A DNA stretch of 64,000 nt from Jidongwangia harbinensis (GTDB lineage: Bacteria; Actinomycetota; Actinomycetes; Mycobacteriales; Micromonosporaceae). The notes under the pieces are model-generated. The model saw only the letters and a list, made by a program, of their open reading frames with translations, was not told the DNA's origin and searched no databases. The stretch lies in the NCBI RefSeq assembly GCF_020216025.1, contig NZ_JAIWNC010000008.1, positions 248,001-312,000 on the forward strand, given 5' to 3'. Positions within the stretch are counted from its first letter, which is position 1. Every line of letters begins with the position of its first letter. Of the stretch, positions 1 through 6,053 are shown one piece after another. A program made the translations under genes and the position numbers.

Positions 1-3
1 GTA

Positions 4-39
4 CCCGTGCGCGCCCATTTCCCGCCCGGCGCGCACGGG
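4..39 (+). terminator. Hairpin, probable terminator of the gene upstream of the window
   Basis: Positions 4-15 and 28-39 form a perfect 12-base inverted repeat (cccgtgcgcgcc / ggcgcgcacggg) with a 12-base loop. It sits just before the first gene, so it probably ends the preceding transcript. There is no T-run, as is common for actinobacterial terminators. Confidence 0.55.
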
Positions 40-67
40 ACCGCCGACGCTGACGGGAGGGGTGAGG

Positions 68-823
68 GTGCCGACCTCGGTGCTCCTCGCCGTCCTCGCT
101 GCGGCCGGGCTGCTCGCCCTCGCACCGGCGCTCGTGCGCCGATACGACGCCACCGAGCGCTTGGCCGCAGAGCGGGCGCAGTCGACGGCTCGGGTGCTCA
201 CGCGCCACCGTCGACGCCGCACCGTGCCCGGACACCGTCCGATCAACCCGCCCCGACAGGTGCCGGTTACGGTACCCGCCCCATCGGGTGACCCGGCACC
301 GCCCCGGCGCCAACTGCGCCTCGTCACCGGCCGCCGCCCGGCCCGCCGCACGCCACCCCGCCGGCACACCCCCGCGGTGGTCCGCCGGCGCCGCGTGTTC
401 GCCGCCCTGCTGCTGCTCAACATCATCGAACTGGTCGGCGTGATCGCCGTCGGCCCCGGCTTCTGGATCGGCTTCGCGGTCACCGGTGCGCTGCTCGCCG
501 CGTACCTGGTGCACCTGCGCAACCGCGCCCTCACCGACCGGCGCCGGCGCCGCATCGAAGCCCGCGAAGCCGCCTGGGTGGCCGCCCGGCAGGCCGAGGT
601 CCGCCGCGAACAGGCACGCCGGGCCGCTGCGCGACGCGAGGCGCAGCGCCGGCTGGCCGCCCAACGCGAGGCGGTACGGCGGGCCGCGATGGGCCTGGAC
701 CGGGACCCCTCGGACGACCTGCCGGCCGTCGCGAACGGTGGCTCGGTGTCCTACCGGCGGACCGGTGGGCTGCGCGGACGGCCCTACGAAGCGGGTGGCC
801 GCGGGACGTCGTACCCGGCCTGA
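68..823 (+). CDS. SepX/GlpR-like divisome membrane protein
   Basis: Predicted 251-residue membrane protein. A hydrophobic segment lies at the N-terminus (about residues 3-20). After a basic, proline-rich linker there is a second pair of membrane segments (about 109-151) ending in AAYLVHLRNRAL, then a long Arg/Ala/Glu-rich helix likely to be coiled coil. This order matches the actinobacterial SepX/GlpR family, which supports cell division in Streptomyces and binds the gephyrin-like protein Glp in corynebacteria. I assign it by architecture and remembered similarity. GTG 68 is preferred over GTG 62 because the GGAGG at 57-61 lies 6 bases before 68 but abuts 62. The partner gene glp, if present, would be outside the window. 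Confidence 0.7.
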   Translation: MPTSVLLAVLAAAGLLALAPALVRRYDATERLAAERAQSTARVLTRHRRRRTVPGHRPINPPRQVPVTVPAPSGDPAPPRRQLRLVTGRRPARRTPPRRHTPAVVRRRRVFAALLLLNIIELVGVIAVGPGFWIGFAVTGALLAAYLVHLRNRALTDRRRRRIEAREAAWVAARQAEVRREQARRAAARREAQRRLAAQREAVRRAAMGLDRDPSDDLPAVANGGSVSYRRTGGLRGRPYEAGGRGTSYPA

Positions 824-906
824 CAGGTTTGCCGGCGGCACGCCGGGATCCGGTTCGCGGACGCGGTAGGCGACCTGTTAGCCTTGCTGCGGTCCTACGG
901 GGCCGG

Positions 907-980
907 GGGGCTGTGGCGCAGTCTGGTAGCGCACCTCGTTCGCATCGAGGGGGTCAGGAGTTCAAATCTCCTCAGCTCCA
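907..980 (+). tRNA. tRNA-Ala (anticodon CGC)
   Basis: The acceptor stem GGGGCTG (907-913) pairs with CAGCTCC (973-979), with one G-T wobble. The anticodon stem CCTCG/CGAGG encloses loop TTCGCAT, giving anticodon CGC, and the T arm contains GTTCAAATC. The discriminator base is A980 and CCA is not fully encoded. The 3' half is the integration target of the island that follows, and the element restores the full tRNA sequence. Confidence 0.95.
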
Positions 981-981
981 C
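938..981 (+). repeat. attL: 3' end of tRNA-Ala
   Basis: This is the 44-base left copy of the island boundary repeat, covering the anticodon loop to one base past the tRNA discriminator. It is identical to 4672-4715 except for one transition in the variable region. Confidence 0.85.
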
Positions 982-991
982 CCCAGGTCAG

Positions 992-1020
992 AGGCCATCT
1001 TCGTCGCCAGAAGATGGCCT
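992..1020 (+). terminator. Island-supplied terminator behind tRNA-Ala
   Basis: aggccatctt (992-1001) and aagatggcct (1011-1020) form a perfect 10-base stem with a 9-base loop, followed by the T-rich tail tcttccgttcc. It replaces the tRNA's original terminator, which now lies beyond attR at 4724-4764. It may also end the integrase transcript from the other strand. Confidence 0.7.
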
Positions 1021-1060
1021 TCTTCCGTTCCTGCCAGCAGCGAAGTACAGCAACCGCCCG

Positions 1061-1757
1061 TCACGAGTCGTTCAAGCCGTCCAAGCTGTCGCTCAGCCGT
1101 TGGAGGGCGTCGCGGGTTTGCTTCGATGACACCTGGGTGTAGATCTCCATCGTGACCTTGAAGTCAGCATGACGAAGGATCTGGATGGCAACCCGGGGGT
1201 GCACGTCAAGATCCGCTAGCAGCGATGCGCAGGTACGACGCGCGTCGTGAACACTGATCCGTCGAATCCCTGACTTCGAGATGCGGGCTACGAAGGCGCG
1301 GAAGAAGTTGCGCGGCTCGATCGGCGTGCCGAGCTGGGTAGTGAACACCATCCGGGATGTCTGCCATACCGGTCCGGCCTTCTCCTGAGCCGTCTTCTGC
1401 TGAGCCTGTCGCAGCCGTAGAGCTGCTACGCAGACCGGTGGGAGGGGCAGTGCTGCATCCGAGCCCTCAGTCTTCGTAGCGCGGTGATGGAGCTGGCGAC
1501 GGATGCGCTGGAGTTGCAGGCCCACGGTCAGCTCCGCTCGATCGAGGTCGATGTCGTCCCAAGTGAGCCCGAGCACTTCTCCCCGACGCAGGCCGAGCAC
1601 GAGGACCAGGGCGTAGGCGGCATAGAGCGGATCGTTGTCCGAGGCTGCTGACTCCAGGAAGGCTCGGCTTCATCGCTTGTCCAGGATCGACGCTCCGGCT
1701 TTCGGACCTTAGCCAGCTTGACCGTCATCGCGACGTTCTTGGCGATCTATTCTTCCA
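1061..1757 (-). pseudogene. Tyrosine recombinase (island integrase), truncated and frameshifted
   Basis: The intact part (1600 down to 1061) encodes the catalytic domain of a phage-type integrase: GLRRGEVLGL with the first catalytic Arg, HDARRT (His-x-x-Arg), LRHADFKVT, and the nucleophile context MEIYTQ. Upstream coding continues as FLESAASDNDPLYAAYALVL to about 1660. It then needs a one-base shift (about 1659-1668) to join the frame MTVKLAKVRKPERRSWTSDEA, and an in-frame TAG lies at 1749-1747. The N-terminal arm-binding and SAM-like core domains are absent. It reads toward the tRNA as expected for a tRNA-integrating element. The protein is almost surely non-functional, although a catalytic-domain fragment could start at GTG 1600. 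Confidence 0.85.
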
Positions 1758-2324
1758 ACACGCGTGCGTAGTCGGCCGCCTCTCCGGCGGATCTCCGCAG
1801 CACGACGCCACGCCATCCATCGAAGCGCGGGCAAGCCGATATTCGATGTGCAGGCAATAGAGCAAGGCCAAGTCCCGTCGCGGGAAATTCTCTTCGTCGG
1901 CAAAGGCAGCATCCCCGCTCATTGCGCCGCCTGGTTGAGGGTTGCGCCAGGAGAGGAAGCCGTCGTAAGGCGGCGGCTTCAATTGCTCGACGGTGTGCCA
2001 GCAGTGCTTTCCACCAGCTACTACCCGCTGTGGATTGCTAGCGGCACACGACTGGAGCCACCTGACGCACTCCCGGAAGGCCCGGACGAACTCATTGAGA
2101 AGCTTGGCCACCGGTTCTCACACGGCATTGAGGTCTTTCGCGCTGAAATGCCCGTGCCCGAGGAGGCCCGGCTGCTGAGGTTACGACCGGGAATACCTGT
2201 GGTGCACATGTGGGATGTGGACTACGACGAACAAGACCGACCGCTTCAGGTGGCTCATGACATCTATGCGGCCGACCGTCACGAGTTCTCCTATGAGTGG
2301 AACGAGGATGACATCCGCCGATGA
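1758..2324 (+). pseudogene. GntR-family regulator remnant: UTRA domain without DNA-binding domain
   Basis: The frame contains VRSRPPLRRISAARR, which resembles the linker after a GntR winged helix, followed by a complete UTRA ligand-binding domain of about 150 residues ending in a beta-rich segment (VVHMWDVDYDEQDRPLQ, AADRHEFSYE). No winged-helix domain precedes it: homology stops at about 1758, exactly where the integrase remnant on the other strand begins. I infer that a deletion fused the two. The first available start, GTG 1764, has no convincing ribosome site. The stop overlaps the HIT start by 4 bases (ATGA), so the two were once co-translated. A leftover effector-binding polypeptide without DNA binding is possible but unproven. 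Confidence 0.75.
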
Positions 2325-2794
2325 TTGCTCAATGGCCCCTCGACTGGAATGAGCGTCTTGCGGGCACGAGCTGTGAGATGTGCGGGGAACGCAGCCCAGA
2401 AGCCGACGACTACGGGCTCCGCATCTACCAGTCACACGTGGTCGATGCTGTCCTTCAACGCGCCAGCATTCAACGCGGTTATACACTCGTCATTTGGCGG
2501 GGACGACATGTCATCGAGCCGTTCGAACTTAGCGACGAAGAGGCTGCTCGGTACTGGCAAGAGGTACTGAAGGTCGGCAAGGCGCTAGCCCGCTTCTACA
2601 AGCCGCTGAAGATGAACTACCAAGTTCTCGGCAATACAGTTCCACACCTTCATGCGCATCTCCTGCCGCGTTATGAGATTGACCCTGCGCCAGGCAGGCC
2701 GTTTCCGCTACTTCCCCAAAACGGCAGTGAAGCCAAGTTTGACGATGAAGTATTGAACGGCGACGCCTCTGAACTAAGGCGACTGCTCGGCTGA
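2321..2794 (+). CDS. HIT-family nucleotide hydrolase/transferase
   Basis: This 157-residue protein carries the histidine-triad signature VPHLHAHLLPR at about residues 109-119, the active site of HIT phosphoramidases and Ap4A-type hydrolases. A Cys-x-x-Cys (CEMC, residues 18-21) may bind zinc, as in several HIT branches. The ATG overlaps the stop of the upstream UTRA remnant, so translation was coupled to that regulator. The substrate is unknown. Third-position G+C is lower than in the flanking core genes, in keeping with island cargo. The family call is firm; the role is not. Confidence 0.9.
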   Translation: MIAQWPLDWNERLAGTSCEMCGERSPEADDYGLRIYQSHVVDAVLQRASIQRGYTLVIWRGRHVIEPFELSDEEAARYWQEVLKVGKALARFYKPLKMNYQVLGNTVPHLHAHLLPRYEIDPAPGRPFPLLPQNGSEAKFDDEVLNGDASELRRLLG

Positions 2795-2848
2795 CGATCT
2801 GGAAGGGGTTTTCCCTGGTCTGTGGCGTAGCCAAATCGTTGGACGGAG

Positions 2849-3574
2849 TCAGAAGAGGTCGGGCAGCAACTGTCCGAGAACCACTCCTAAAACGAGAAAC
2901 CCGGCGCTAACAATCGAATTGGTGACGAGTGCATCCTTGTTGCGCTCTAGCCATGGAGGATGCTCCGTTCTACTCCTTGCATGCATGACCATGCCAGGAG
3001 GGCGTAGTAGAAACTTGTGCAGCGGAGCTAAAGCGATCCCTGCGACAGCTGCGATTATAAGGCCAACGACCCTGCTTTGCGTATAAGAGCCCTCATCGGA
3101 GCTTACAATAAAAAACGCGAGCAAGGCGGATAGAATAGAAACAGTCGTTAAGACATATGAACGAAAGGTTCGAAATCGAATTACACCGGTTTTGCGCTTT
3201 TCCACCACCCTTTCAATTTCGCCAAGTACGGCTCTCGTATCGCGTGTGGGGCTCTCAATGGCTACGAATGCCATTGCAGATCCAAAAAATAAGCGAGATC
3301 GACCGTCCTTCGAGGTGAGAACCAGTTTTTCGATTGACGACTCGTCAACACCGCGTAGGTCACTTACCTGGTCTATCTCGTAACGATCTGTGCGAATCTC
3401 TGCATTTGCGTCAATCTCAAGGAATAATGCGACGATCTCTTCGAGGTCTTCCAGCCAAAGCTCGGCACCTCGGTAGTCTTGGCGATCTTCTGTAGGGTGA
3501 ATGGGTCGTCTCACGACTGCTAGCTTATGCTGGCAGCAATGAGTTTGCGTACGAGACACGGCCTGGCTAGCCAT
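2849..3574 (-). CDS. Hypothetical membrane protein, AT-rich island cargo
   Basis: This is a 241-residue protein of no family I recognise. The N-terminal ~115 residues are polar and acidic and look like a folded cytosolic domain (LEEIVALFLEID, SSIEKLVLTSKDGRSRLFFG). Three hydrophobic segments follow at about 139-160, 170-190 and 215-238. Base composition is clearly lower in G+C than anywhere else in the window, which points to foreign origin. The start is uncertain: ATG 3574 has no ribosome site, and GTG 3514 is an alternative. It converges on the HIT gene with a 54-base gap. Confidence 0.65.
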   Translation of the reverse strand: MASQAVSRTQTHCCQHKLAVVRRPIHPTEDRQDYRGAELWLEDLEEIVALFLEIDANAEIRTDRYEIDQVSDLRGVDESSIEKLVLTSKDGRSRLFFGSAMAFVAIESPTRDTRAVLGEIERVVEKRKTGVIRFRTFRSYVLTTVSILSALLAFFIVSSDEGSYTQSRVVGLIIAAVAGIALAPLHKFLLRPPGMVMHARSRTEHPPWLERNKDALVTNSIVSAGFLVLGVVLGQLLPDLF

Positions 3575-4157
3575 CTTAAGTCGATAGAGCTAACGGTGAT
3601 CATGTCGAGCATCATTGGGATGCAAGATCGAGCATCGGTCGTGACGGGACACGCCGCCTGCCAGTATTGTCGGCTGCCGATAATCGTGTGCAAACTTTCT
3701 GTACGTCTTCAAGGCGGCCCGAAACGGGCCGCTCACGCCGCCGTCAGGGCGCGTGCCCGTGCCGCCGCTGCGCTTGGCCCGGGACACGCAGGCAGCCCGT
3801 CGGCTGGCGTGGAGAGCGGAAGATCGGGCCTGCCGAAGACCGCCAGTGGTGCGAGGTTGGTGGTGAGGATTTGGCCGGCGGCCGACCGGCTCGGCCTGGG
3901 CGACGCGGCCAAGCTGTCCGCCCGGGCGCCATGCGTGTTGCGGCCGTCGGTGCCTGGGGCGGCGGCGCGCAGTGTGTCCGGGCCGCACTCACGATCAAGG
4001 GCGCTAACGCGTCGCAAGCGACGGCCGCACGCGGCCGCCCTTGATCGTGAGCCTCTGCGGCCCTAGCGGTCAGGGTTAACGGGCAGGCCGGGTGGCCTGC
4101 CCGCAAGGTGTGCGCACCGCCGCCCCCGTCACCGCCGGGCGTCGCCTCACCGTTCGG
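3575..4157. other. No confident gene; hairpins and gene debris
   Basis: Several frames are open on both strands here but none shows a recognisable domain or a ribosome site. The minus frame 4017-3733 has moderately coding-like third positions and could be debris of a lost gene. A compact hairpin gcggccc-gaaac-gggccgc lies at 3714-3732, and the larger inverted repeat at 3988-4051 is listed separately. Confidence 0.4.
3988..4051. repeat. Composite inverted repeat (three-way cruciform)
   Basis: ctcacgatcaagggcg (3988-4003) and cgcccttgatcgtgag (4036-4051) are a perfect 16-base inverted repeat. The enclosed bases fold into two further hairpins: cgtcgc-aa-gcgacg (4010-4023) and gccgc-ac-gcggc (4024-4035). 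The result is a three-way junction on either strand. It may be a REP/MITE-like element or a strong terminator. Confidence 0.6.
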
Positions 4158-4178
4158 GTGTCAAGGCAGCCTTGACAC
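4158..4178. promoter_or_regulatory. Perfect 21-base palindrome, possible operator
   Basis: gtgtcaaggc-a-gccttgacac is a perfect inverted repeat of 10 bases around one central base. Its arms hold TGTCAA/TTGACA, the same hexamers found in the palindrome at 4452-4469 upstream of the small peptide gene, which lies between the two sites. Confidence 0.5.
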
Positions 4179-4195
4179 GGACTGGGCCACACTCC

Positions 4196-4315
4196 TCAGT
4201 GTCCACTCGCGGTAGTCCAGACGTCGGTGACCGCACTTGTGAGACTGGCGAGGGTACTCAGGACCAGCAGAAGAAAGAGCAGGCGCGGGCTAGGCTCAAA
4301 CCGGCTCGGTATCAT
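4196..4315 (-). CDS. Small hydrophobic peptide (39 aa)
   Basis: The ATG at 4315 is preceded by gaggaagagg 7 bases upstream, one of the better ribosome sites in the island. The 39-residue product has a short basic/proline lead, a hydrophobic stretch LLFLLLVLSTLASL (about residues 11-24) and a polar tail TDVWTTASGH. It could be a small membrane protein or a secreted peptide. The same frame is open up to 4414 but those codons lack a ribosome site. A promoter at 4440-4469 fits this gene, leaving a leader of about 115-120 bases. No family is recognised. Confidence 0.5.
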   Translation of the reverse strand: MIPSRFEPSPRLLFLLLVLSTLASLTSAVTDVWTTASGH

Positions 4316-4439
4316 GGTGATGCCTCTTCCTCCCCATCGGGGGGCTGGTAGGTGAGTTGGGCGAGGCCGGGTCCGTTTCTCAGGCGGAGACCCGGTCTCG
4401 CTGTCAGCGCTCATCGTACACGGGGAGGGAAAACCTATA

Positions 4440-4469
4440 ATGATACCCTACTTGACACCTAATTGTCAA
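4440..4469 (-). promoter_or_regulatory. Promoter with palindromic -35 for the small peptide gene
   Basis: On the minus strand TTGACA (4469-4464), an 18-base spacer and TATCAT (4445-4440) form a sigma-70-like promoter pointing at 4315. The -35 is one arm of the palindrome TTGACA-cctaat-TGTCAA (4452-4469), so a dimeric regulator bound there would occlude it. Confidence 0.6.
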
Positions 4470-4548
4470 CGGGTCATCGAGAAGTTGGTGAGTCGTGGAG
4501 AGTGCCTTGGCGCTGCATCGCCGGGGGAGTCATCACCCTAGAGTGCAT

Positions 4549-4591
4549 GGTCAGAGGCCATCTGCGGTACAGCAGCGAAGTACAGCAACCG
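4549..4591. repeat. Partial second copy of the attL-proximal sequence
   Basis: 4549-4563 repeats 986-1000 (ggtcagaggccatct) and 4570-4591 repeats 1035-1056 (cagcagcgaagtacagcaaccg). In the left copy the two blocks are 34 bases apart and lead into the integrase stop; here they are 6 bases apart. This suggests a scrap of a second related element near the right end. Confidence 0.65.
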
Positions 4592-4671
4592 TGCGGACCG
4601 AACCGGATCGAGAGCACCCGCAAGAGGCCGTCTGACCTCGCACCCGCCTTGATCCAACCGAGTCGCCGCGA

Positions 4672-4715
4672 GTTCGCATCGAGGGGGCCAGGAGTTCAAA
4701 TCTCCTCAGCTCCAC
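4672..4715 (+). repeat. attR: duplicated tRNA-Ala 3' fragment
   Basis: Right boundary of the island: 44 bases matching 938-981 with one mismatch. It lacks the 5' half of a tRNA and is not a tRNA gene. The 5' flank (gtcgccgcga) does not match the tRNA. Confidence 0.85.
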
Positions 4716-4723
4716 GAGACTCT

Positions 4724-4764
4724 GAGACTCCCCTGTCCGCAAGAAGCGCGGACGGGGGAGTCTC
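4724..4764 (+). terminator. Original tRNA-Ala terminator, displaced by the island
   Basis: gagactcccctgtccgc (4724-4740) pairs with gcggacgggggagtctc (4748-4764) over 17 bases with a single G-T wobble and a 7-base loop. It lies 9 bases beyond the attR tRNA fragment, where the terminator of the uninterrupted tRNA gene should be. Confidence 0.7.
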
Positions 4765-4802
4765 GTCATGTTTGCTCCGGGGGCCGAGCCCCCGGACGCC
4801 CC

Positions 4803-4938
4803 GCGTTGCGGTGGTTGCGGTGCCCGCGGTGCCTGCGGTGCCTGCGGTGGGTGCGGTGGGTGCGGTGGGTGCGGTGGGTGCGGTGCTTGTGCCTGCGGTG
4901 GGTGCGGTGGTTGTCCGGTGCCTGTGTTGCCTGCGGTA
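4803..4938. repeat. Short-period GC-rich tandem repeat
   Basis: A run of gcggtgggt and gcggtgcct units (period 9, with 6-base slips) fills most of this stretch. Every frame through it is low complexity (Gly/Cys, Pro/His or Thr/Ala), so coding is unlikely. It lies between the displaced terminator and the next gene. Confidence 0.7.
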
Positions 4939-5060
4939 CGTGTAAACGCTGAGGGCGCAGGCGGGAGTACGGGCATGTGCGCTGGCTGAGGTTGTGCGTC
5001 TCATACGTTCTCGCGGTGTGTGGGCTCTCGTCGGGACGGTGGGGTTGCCATACTGGCGGC

Positions 5061-6020
5061 ATGCCGGAGTCAGTGGAGCCCGTCGATATGTCGTCCGGTC
5101 GGGCGGAAGGTGGGACACCGCCGGTGGATGCGGCGCGGAGACGCGCGAATACCTGGCTTGGCCGACCGCTCTGGCAAGGGGTGGGCGCAATGATCGGGTT
5201 GGGGAGCCTGATTCTGACCCTCGCCATTGCCTGCGACGAACGCGCCAGATCGTCAGCGGACGAGAACAAATCCAGCGCGCCGCCGGTGCAGCAGCAGATC
5301 GTCGGCAACTGCAACGGCCAAGGCGTTGACATCGAGATCAACTGCCCTGCATCGCCGGTCTCCCGGGCCGAATTGGTCCTCTCGCACCCCGAACTCTCGG
5401 GTGCGGTATTCGCCGGACGTCCGGAGGAACTGCCCACCCCTCCGGAAGTCTCGGTTTCCAATGCCAGGGCCCACTGCGACGAGTGGCGTGAGTGGATGGA
5501 CGGCAATCCCCGCATGTACCGCCCGTTGGCGTTCACCCTCGGGATGTCCGCGGGCGAGCAGGACCTGGTGGCGGTGCGTCGGGTCGGCGTCAAGATCTTC
5601 AAGCGGACGCCGATGGCCGCGACTATCGCGATCGGCTGCGGCCATGGCGGCGACGGGGTCTGGGAGGGTTACACGATCATGGTGGATACCGTTCGCTCGA
5701 CGACGATCCTGCAGAAAGGAGACTCCGACCAAAGGTCCCGCATGCCTCCGGCCTCGGTGAGCCTGGGCGATCCCGGCTACTTGTCGGTGAGCATCATCGG
5801 AAGGTCTGCGCCGGGTTATCTCTACGAGGGACAGGTGGTGATCGACGCGATGGTCAACGGAGACGACAAGCGAATCGTGAAGGGAACCACCGACGAACCA
5901 TTCCGCTGGTACGGGGAAACCACAGGTGGGGACGCAGGATTCTACGACTGGAATTTCAGCTCCAGGAAACTGGCCTACTATGCCGATGAGCCCGAGTATC
6001 TCGACCAGATACCGGAGTGA
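5061..6020 (+). CDS. Hypothetical single-pass membrane protein with exported domain
   Basis: 319 residues if started at ATG 5061 (MPESVEPVD); an upstream in-frame GTG 4977 gives an unlikely extension. After a polar N-terminus there is one membrane segment (about residues 38-58, WQGVGAMIGLGSLILTLAIA) followed by a ~255-residue soluble domain rich in beta-like segments with a few cysteines (NCNGQ, INC, HCDEW, IGCGHGG), probably outside the membrane. I recognise no family. A short repeat-rich region upstream and the GGDEF-EAL gene converging from the right leave it as a single-gene unit. Confidence 0.7.
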   Translation: MPESVEPVDMSSGRAEGGTPPVDAARRRANTWLGRPLWQGVGAMIGLGSLILTLAIACDERARSSADENKSSAPPVQQQIVGNCNGQGVDIEINCPASPVSRAELVLSHPELSGAVFAGRPEELPTPPEVSVSNARAHCDEWREWMDGNPRMYRPLAFTLGMSAGEQDLVAVRRVGVKIFKRTPMAATIAIGCGHGGDGVWEGYTIMVDTVRSTTILQKGDSDQRSRMPPASVSLGDPGYLSVSIIGRSAPGYLYEGQVVIDAMVNGDDKRIVKGTTDEPFRWYGETTGGDAGFYDWNFSSRKLAYYADEPEYLDQIPE

Positions 6021-6053
6021 GCCGCATCGGAGTGATGAGGGCTTGAGGTCCGG

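Larger units (their letters stand above)
938..4715. mobile_element. Degraded integrative island in tRNA-Ala
   Basis: The 3' part of tRNA-Ala (938-981) is repeated at 4672-4715 with a single t/c difference over 44 bases. This is the footprint expected of tyrosine-integrase insertion into a tRNA gene. The interval starts with a hairpin and an integrase gene reading back toward the tRNA. It contains a truncated regulator, a HIT protein and an AT-richer membrane gene unlike the flanks. The integrase carries a frameshift and an in-frame stop, so the element is probably immobile. It is only 3.8 kb and no replication or transfer gene is visible, so much of it has likely been lost. Confidence 0.85.

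Noticed and set aside
3527..4066. A 179-codon plus-strand frame
   Set aside because: No domain, poor codon bias, and it crosses the structured inverted repeat.
4436..4441. Perfect TATAAT on the plus strand
   Set aside because: No -35 at suitable spacing and no plus-strand gene follows; the minus-strand promoter explains the AT-rich patch better.
4672..4715. Second tRNA-Ala gene
   Set aside because: Only the 3' half is present; no acceptor 5' strand or D arm upstream.
4803..4938. Possible CRISPR or coding repeat
   Set aside because: Nine-base units without spacers; all frames are low complexity.
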